Assembly (NCBI GenBank): GCA_903904755.1
Contig: CAIVDV010000040.1
Coordinates: 62,001 to 126,000 of the forward strand
DNA from: an uncultured Acidobacteriaceae bacterium
GTDB taxonomy: Bacteria; Acidobacteriota; Terriglobia; Terriglobales; Acidobacteriaceae
DNA: 64,000 bases
Direction of reading: 5' to 3'
Part shown: one piece after another, positions 60,973-64,000 of the stretch
How the letters are laid out: each line of letters starts with the position of its first letter
How positions within the stretch are numbered: the stretch's first letter is position 1
Notes under the pieces: model-generated
The model's input: only the letters and a program-made list of their open reading frames with translations
What the model was told of the DNA's origin: nothing
Database searches by the model: none
Program-made: the position numbers and the translations under genes

Positions 60973-63645
60973 ATGAAACTTGACCCCGGACTCGTTCCGC
61001 AGCCGTCACCCATGAAACCCATCCGCCTCGTCCCATCGCCGACCCGCTTCCGCGCCCTCAACATCTTCCTCGGCGCGATGCTCCTGCTCGGCTCCATCTT
61101 CCTCCTTCTCGCCCTCGCCACCTGGAACCCCGCCGACCCCTCGCTCAACACCGCCACCGCCCCGCTGTTGCCCGCCGCCATCCACAACTGGATCGGCCCC
61201 GCCGGCTCCTACTCCGCTGACCTCCTCTTCCAGATCTTCGGCATCACCGCCTTCGCCTTCCCTTTCTGGATCGGCGGCCTCGGCTCGCGCTGGATCAGCT
61301 CCCGCACCGGACGCCCCGCCTGGCTCCGGGCCATCGGCATCCTCCTCACCCTCGCCTTCCTCCCTACCCTGCTCACCCTCAACCTCTGGCACTGGCTCTG
61401 GCGGCACGCCCTCCCCGTCGGGGGCGGCATCATCGGCCCGCTCTTCTCCGATCTCCTCATCCGCTACCTCAACGTCCGCGGCACCGCCCTGCTCGCCGCC
61501 GCCTTCGCCGCCCTCGGCCTCTATCTCGGCTCCAACTTCAGCTTCCGCACCGCCTGGGAATGGCTCCAGCGCAGCCTCCTCCAGGCCGGCGCACTCGCTG
61601 ACCGTTACCGCGACTGGGCCGATGCCCGCGCCGAGCACAAAGCCGAAGCCGCCGCCATCGCCGCCTACTCCCGCGAATCCCGTGGCGAGGAACCCCTCCC
61701 CAGCCCCGGCGTCTTCGCACGCCTCTTCCGCCGCCGACGCGAAGACGAGGACGAATCCGGCATCCCGCCCCTCCCTCCCGCCTCCGCAGCCGCCAATCCC
61801 TCCGACCCCACCCGCCCCAGCATATGGGAACGCCGCTCCGCCACCACCCCCGCCGGTGAAGCCGCACTCGTGCCTCCACCCGCGCCCTCACCACAGCCCA
61901 ACGTCCCGATATCCGCCCGCCCCGCAGCCGACAGCCTCGCCCCCCACCCCAGCTCCGTCCCGCCTGCCCCAGCCCCTGCCGCACCCCTGGCACCCATTGC
62001 ACCCATCCCCCCACCCACCTGGCAGCCCCTGCCCCCCGCGCCCGCACCTGCCCCGGCCCCCAAACCCGCTCCCCGCCCCGCTGCACAGCGACCGCCTGAG
62101 CCGGAGCCCGACCTCGCTATCGCCGAGCGCGCCGACGCTGACCTCCGCACCACCACCGTTACCGCAAAAAGCGTCCACGGCTTCCGCCTGCCCCCCTCCA
62201 CCCTCCTCACCCGTGGCGAAGAACCCCTCGCCATCCGCGAAGACCAACTCCGCGAAGAGGCCCGCACCCTCGTCGAAAAGTGCGCCGAGTTCAAGGTCAA
62301 CGGTCAGGTCGTCCAAATCAACCCCGGCCCCATGGTCACCACCTACGAGTTCAAGCCCGACGCCAGCGTCAAATACTCCCGCGTCGCCGGCCTCGGCGAT
62401 GACCTCTGCCTCGCTATGCGCGCCGAATCCATCCTCATCGAGCGCATGGCCGGCAAATCCACCATCGGCATCCAGGTCCCCAACCACGAGCGCGAAACCA
62501 TCCACCTCCGCGACGTCATCGAGTCGGAAACCTTCACCAAGGCCAAATCCCGCCTCACCCTCGCCATGGGCAAAGACATCAACGGCCGCATCGTCGTCGC
62601 AGACCTCGCCGGCATGCCCCACGTCCTCATCGCCGGCTCCACCGGCTCCGGCAAATCCGTCGCCATCAACGCCATGATCATGAGCCTCCTCTTCCGCACC
62701 ACACCGGCTCAGGTCCGCCTCATCCTCGTTGACCCCAAACGAGTCGAACTCGGCATGTACGAGGGCATCCCCCACCTCTTCACCCCCATCATCACCGAGG
62801 CCAAGCTCGCCGCCAACGCCCTCCGCAACGCCGTCCGCGAAATGGAGCGCCGCCTCAAGCTCCTCGCCTCCCGCTCCGTCCGCAACATCGACCAGTACAA
62901 CGCCAAAATCACCGAAAATCCCATCGCCAACCTCTTCAACGGCGACGACGAAGAGCAGCCCCTCCCCTACATCGTCATCATCATCGACGAGCTCGCCGAC
63001 CTCATGATGCTCGACCGCGCCAACGTCGAAGAATCCATCACCCGCCTCGCCCAAATGGCCCGCGCCGTCGGCATCCACCTCATCCTCGCCACCCAGCGGC
63101 CCTCCGTCGACGTCATCACCGGCCTCATCAAGGCCAACGTCCCCACCCGCATTTCCTTCCGCCTCGCCTCCAAGGTCGACTCCCGCACCATCATCGACGA
63201 CAACGGCGCAGAATCCCTCCTCGGCCGCGGCGACATGCTCTTCCGCCCACCCGGCACCAGCCGCCTCGCCCGCCTCCACGCACCCTACGTCTCTGAGACG
63301 GAAACCGCCGCCGTCGTCGACTTCTGGAAAGCCCAGGGCGAAGCCGAGTACGCCGAAGGCTTCCTCGACGCACCCCGCGAAGAACGTAAGGAAATGGAAG
63401 GCGACGGCTCCGCCGAAGGCGACAACGACGAACTCTTCGACGACGCCGTCCGCCTCGTCTTCGAGTTCGGCAAAGCCTCCACCTCACTCCTCCAGCGCCG
63501 CCTCCGCATCGGCTACGGCCGCGCCGCCCACCTCATCGACCTCATGGAACGCGACGGCCTCGTCGGCCCCGCGGACGGCTCCCGCCCCCGCGAACTCCTC
63601 AAATCCCCAGGCTGGCTCCACGAAGTCCCTCCCGCCGACGACTAA
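60973..63645 (+). CDS. ftsK: DNA translocase FtsK/SpoIIIE
   Basis: Septum-located DNA pump for chromosome dimer resolution and segregation. The 890-residue product (877 if it starts at ATG 61012) has four to five N-terminal transmembrane helices (about 25-190). A long Pro/Ala-rich linker (about 215-390), the alpha domain and the RecA-like motor follow, with Walker A GSTGSGKS (555-562), Walker B VIIIDELADLM and the arginine-rich LATQRPSVDVITG. The winged-helix gamma domain (about 810-875, STSLLQRRLRIGYGRAAHLID) recognises KOPS-like sites. A GATAAT hexamer overlaps the ATG at 60973, which favours the later start. Confidence 0.96.
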   Translation: MKLDPGLVPQPSPMKPIRLVPSPTRFRALNIFLGAMLLLGSIFLLLALATWNPADPSLNTATAPLLPAAIHNWIGPAGSYSADLLFQIFGITAFAFPFWIGGLGSRWISSRTGRPAWLRAIGILLTLAFLPTLLTLNLWHWLWRHALPVGGGIIGPLFSDLLIRYLNVRGTALLAAAFAALGLYLGSNFSFRTAWEWLQRSLLQAGALADRYRDWADARAEHKAEAAAIAAYSRESRGEEPLPSPGVFARLFRRRREDEDESGIPPLPPASAAANPSDPTRPSIWERRSATTPAGEAALVPPPAPSPQPNVPISARPAADSLAPHPSSVPPAPAPAAPLAPIAPIPPPTWQPLPPAPAPAPAPKPAPRPAAQRPPEPEPDLAIAERADADLRTTTVTAKSVHGFRLPPSTLLTRGEEPLAIREDQLREEARTLVEKCAEFKVNGQVVQINPGPMVTTYEFKPDASVKYSRVAGLGDDLCLAMRAESILIERMAGKSTIGIQVPNHERETIHLRDVIESETFTKAKSRLTLAMGKDINGRIVVADLAGMPHVLIAGSTGSGKSVAINAMIMSLLFRTTPAQVRLILVDPKRVELGMYEGIPHLFTPIITEAKLAANALRNAVREMERRLKLLASRSVRNIDQYNAKITENPIANLFNGDDEEQPLPYIVIIIDELADLMMLDRANVEESITRLAQMARAVGIHLILATQRPSVDVITGLIKANVPTRISFRLASKVDSRTIIDDNGAESLLGRGDMLFRPPGTSRLARLHAPYVSETETAAVVDFWKAQGEAEYAEGFLDAPREERKEMEGDGSAEGDNDELFDDAVRLVFEFGKASTSLLQRRLRIGYGRAAHLIDLMERDGLVGPADGSRPRELLKSPGWLHEVPPADD

Positions 63646-63656
63646 CCACCACCCCA

Positions 63657-63706
63657 TCGAGCGCAGCTCGATAAATCAGATCCCTGCCCCCTGCCCCCTG
63701 ACCCCT
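63657..63706. repeat. TCGAGC/GCTCGA hairpin plus CCCCTGC heptamers
   Basis: Hairpin 63657-63671 (TCGAGC-gca-GCTCGA) followed at 63681-63706 by TCCCTGC, CCCCTGC, CCCCTGA units, the same composite as at 2838. Confidence 0.8.
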
Positions 63707-63729
63707 CAAAACCGTGGCACAATCATCCC

Positions 63730-64000
63730 ATGCCCTCCGCGCAAAAACCCGCGCTCCTCCTCATCGACGACGACCCCATCAGCCTCGAAATCCTCTCCAT
63801 GACGCTGACCATCTACGGGCATGCCGTACAAACCGCCTCCTCTGGCGACCAGGCCCTCGCCCTCCTGGCCACCGCACCCCAGACCGGCGCTTTCCTGCCC
63901 GACGCTATCCTCATGGACACCCAGATGCCCGGCCTCTCCGGCGCCGCGCTCGTTCACGCCCTCCGCCAGGCCACCCCCGCCCGCATCCTCGCCATCAGCG
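63730..64000 (+). CDS. Response regulator receiver protein (cut by window end)
   Basis: The first 90 residues are visible and the frame runs off the end. The N-terminal LLLIDDDPISLEIL carries the acidic cluster (D14-D16 region), DAILMDTQMPGLSGAAL contains the phosphoacceptor Asp at the end of beta-3, and ILAIS is the beta-4 Thr/Ser switch, all diagnostic of a CheY-like receiver domain. Output domain not visible. A CACAAT hexamer ends six bases before the ATG. It lies 84 bases after ftsK. Confidence 0.88.
   Translation, partial: MPSAQKPALLLIDDDPISLEILSMTLTIYGHAVQTASSGDQALALLATAPQTGAFLPDAILMDTQMPGLSGAALVHALRQATPARILAIS

Overview
This window looks like chromosomal DNA from a high-GC member of the Acidobacteriota, most likely class Terriglobia (Granulicella, Terriglobus or Edaphobacter relatives). 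The basis is extreme C-ending codon use, a VWFA-related secreted protein of the acidobacterial type, SpoIVB-S55-like and DUF885 secreted proteins, a PilBCMNO-type cluster, and several families of short intergenic hairpin repeats that I associate with this class. No rRNA, tRNA, CRISPR array, insertion sequence or prophage was seen.

Layout. 0-8 kb: lipid and envelope housekeeping (pgpA, an NHL beta-propeller protein, cinA, plsY-gpsA), a secreted DUF885 hydrolase, a YdeI/OmdA-like protein, and a BrnT-like toxin (frameshifted) with its HTH antitoxin. 8-13 kb: a POTRA-type outer membrane assembly-like protein, ftsY, ribD, ribE and an orphan antitoxin-like ORF. 13-20 kb: a compact type IV pilus/type II secretion-like operon (PilC, PilB, PilM, PilN, PilO, a GspC/PilP-like protein and an unusual pseudopilin) with no secretin. 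20-28.5 kb: an A-type Fe-S carrier, two small membrane proteins, a strongly structured intergenic segment that may be a non-coding RNA, a VWA protein divergent from an S55-type peptidase-like protein, an alcohol dehydrogenase and a GH30-like lipoprotein. 28.5-37 kb: a frameshifted beta-propeller gene, a LolC/E-like permease, a VapBC pair, a HAD phosphatase, a lytic transglycosylase, an LPG-synthase-type membrane protein, a UPF0175/DUF3368 pair and nrdR. 37-47 kb: a PAS protein coupled to a degenerate GGDEF-like protein, then the lysine/diaminopimelate genes asd, lysC, dapB, dapA and dapD interspersed with a methyltransferase, an acetyltransferase, an unknown small protein and dense hairpin and heptamer repeats. 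47-54 kb: GNAT, SPFH/Band 7, a 7TM SpoIIE-type phosphatase, RNase J, and an accessory wHTH plus nucleotidyltransferase module of different base composition. 54-64 kb: an acyltransferase-3/SGNH protein flanked by two paralogous secreted proteins, a flavodoxin, a threonine dehydratase-like enzyme, a tetratricopeptide-like secreted protein, uppP, ftsK and the start of a response regulator.

Cross-cutting signals. (1) Many genes carry a TAAACT/TAAAAT/TACACT hexamer ending 6-8 nt before the start codon, which suggests -10 boxes driving leaderless transcripts. (2) Four hairpin families and a heptamer tandem-repeat family fill the intergenic gaps. (3) Four toxin-antitoxin-like modules plus one orphan antitoxin lie within 64 kb, two of them with clear palindromic or tandem operator candidates. 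(4) Two genes are broken by small frameshifts.
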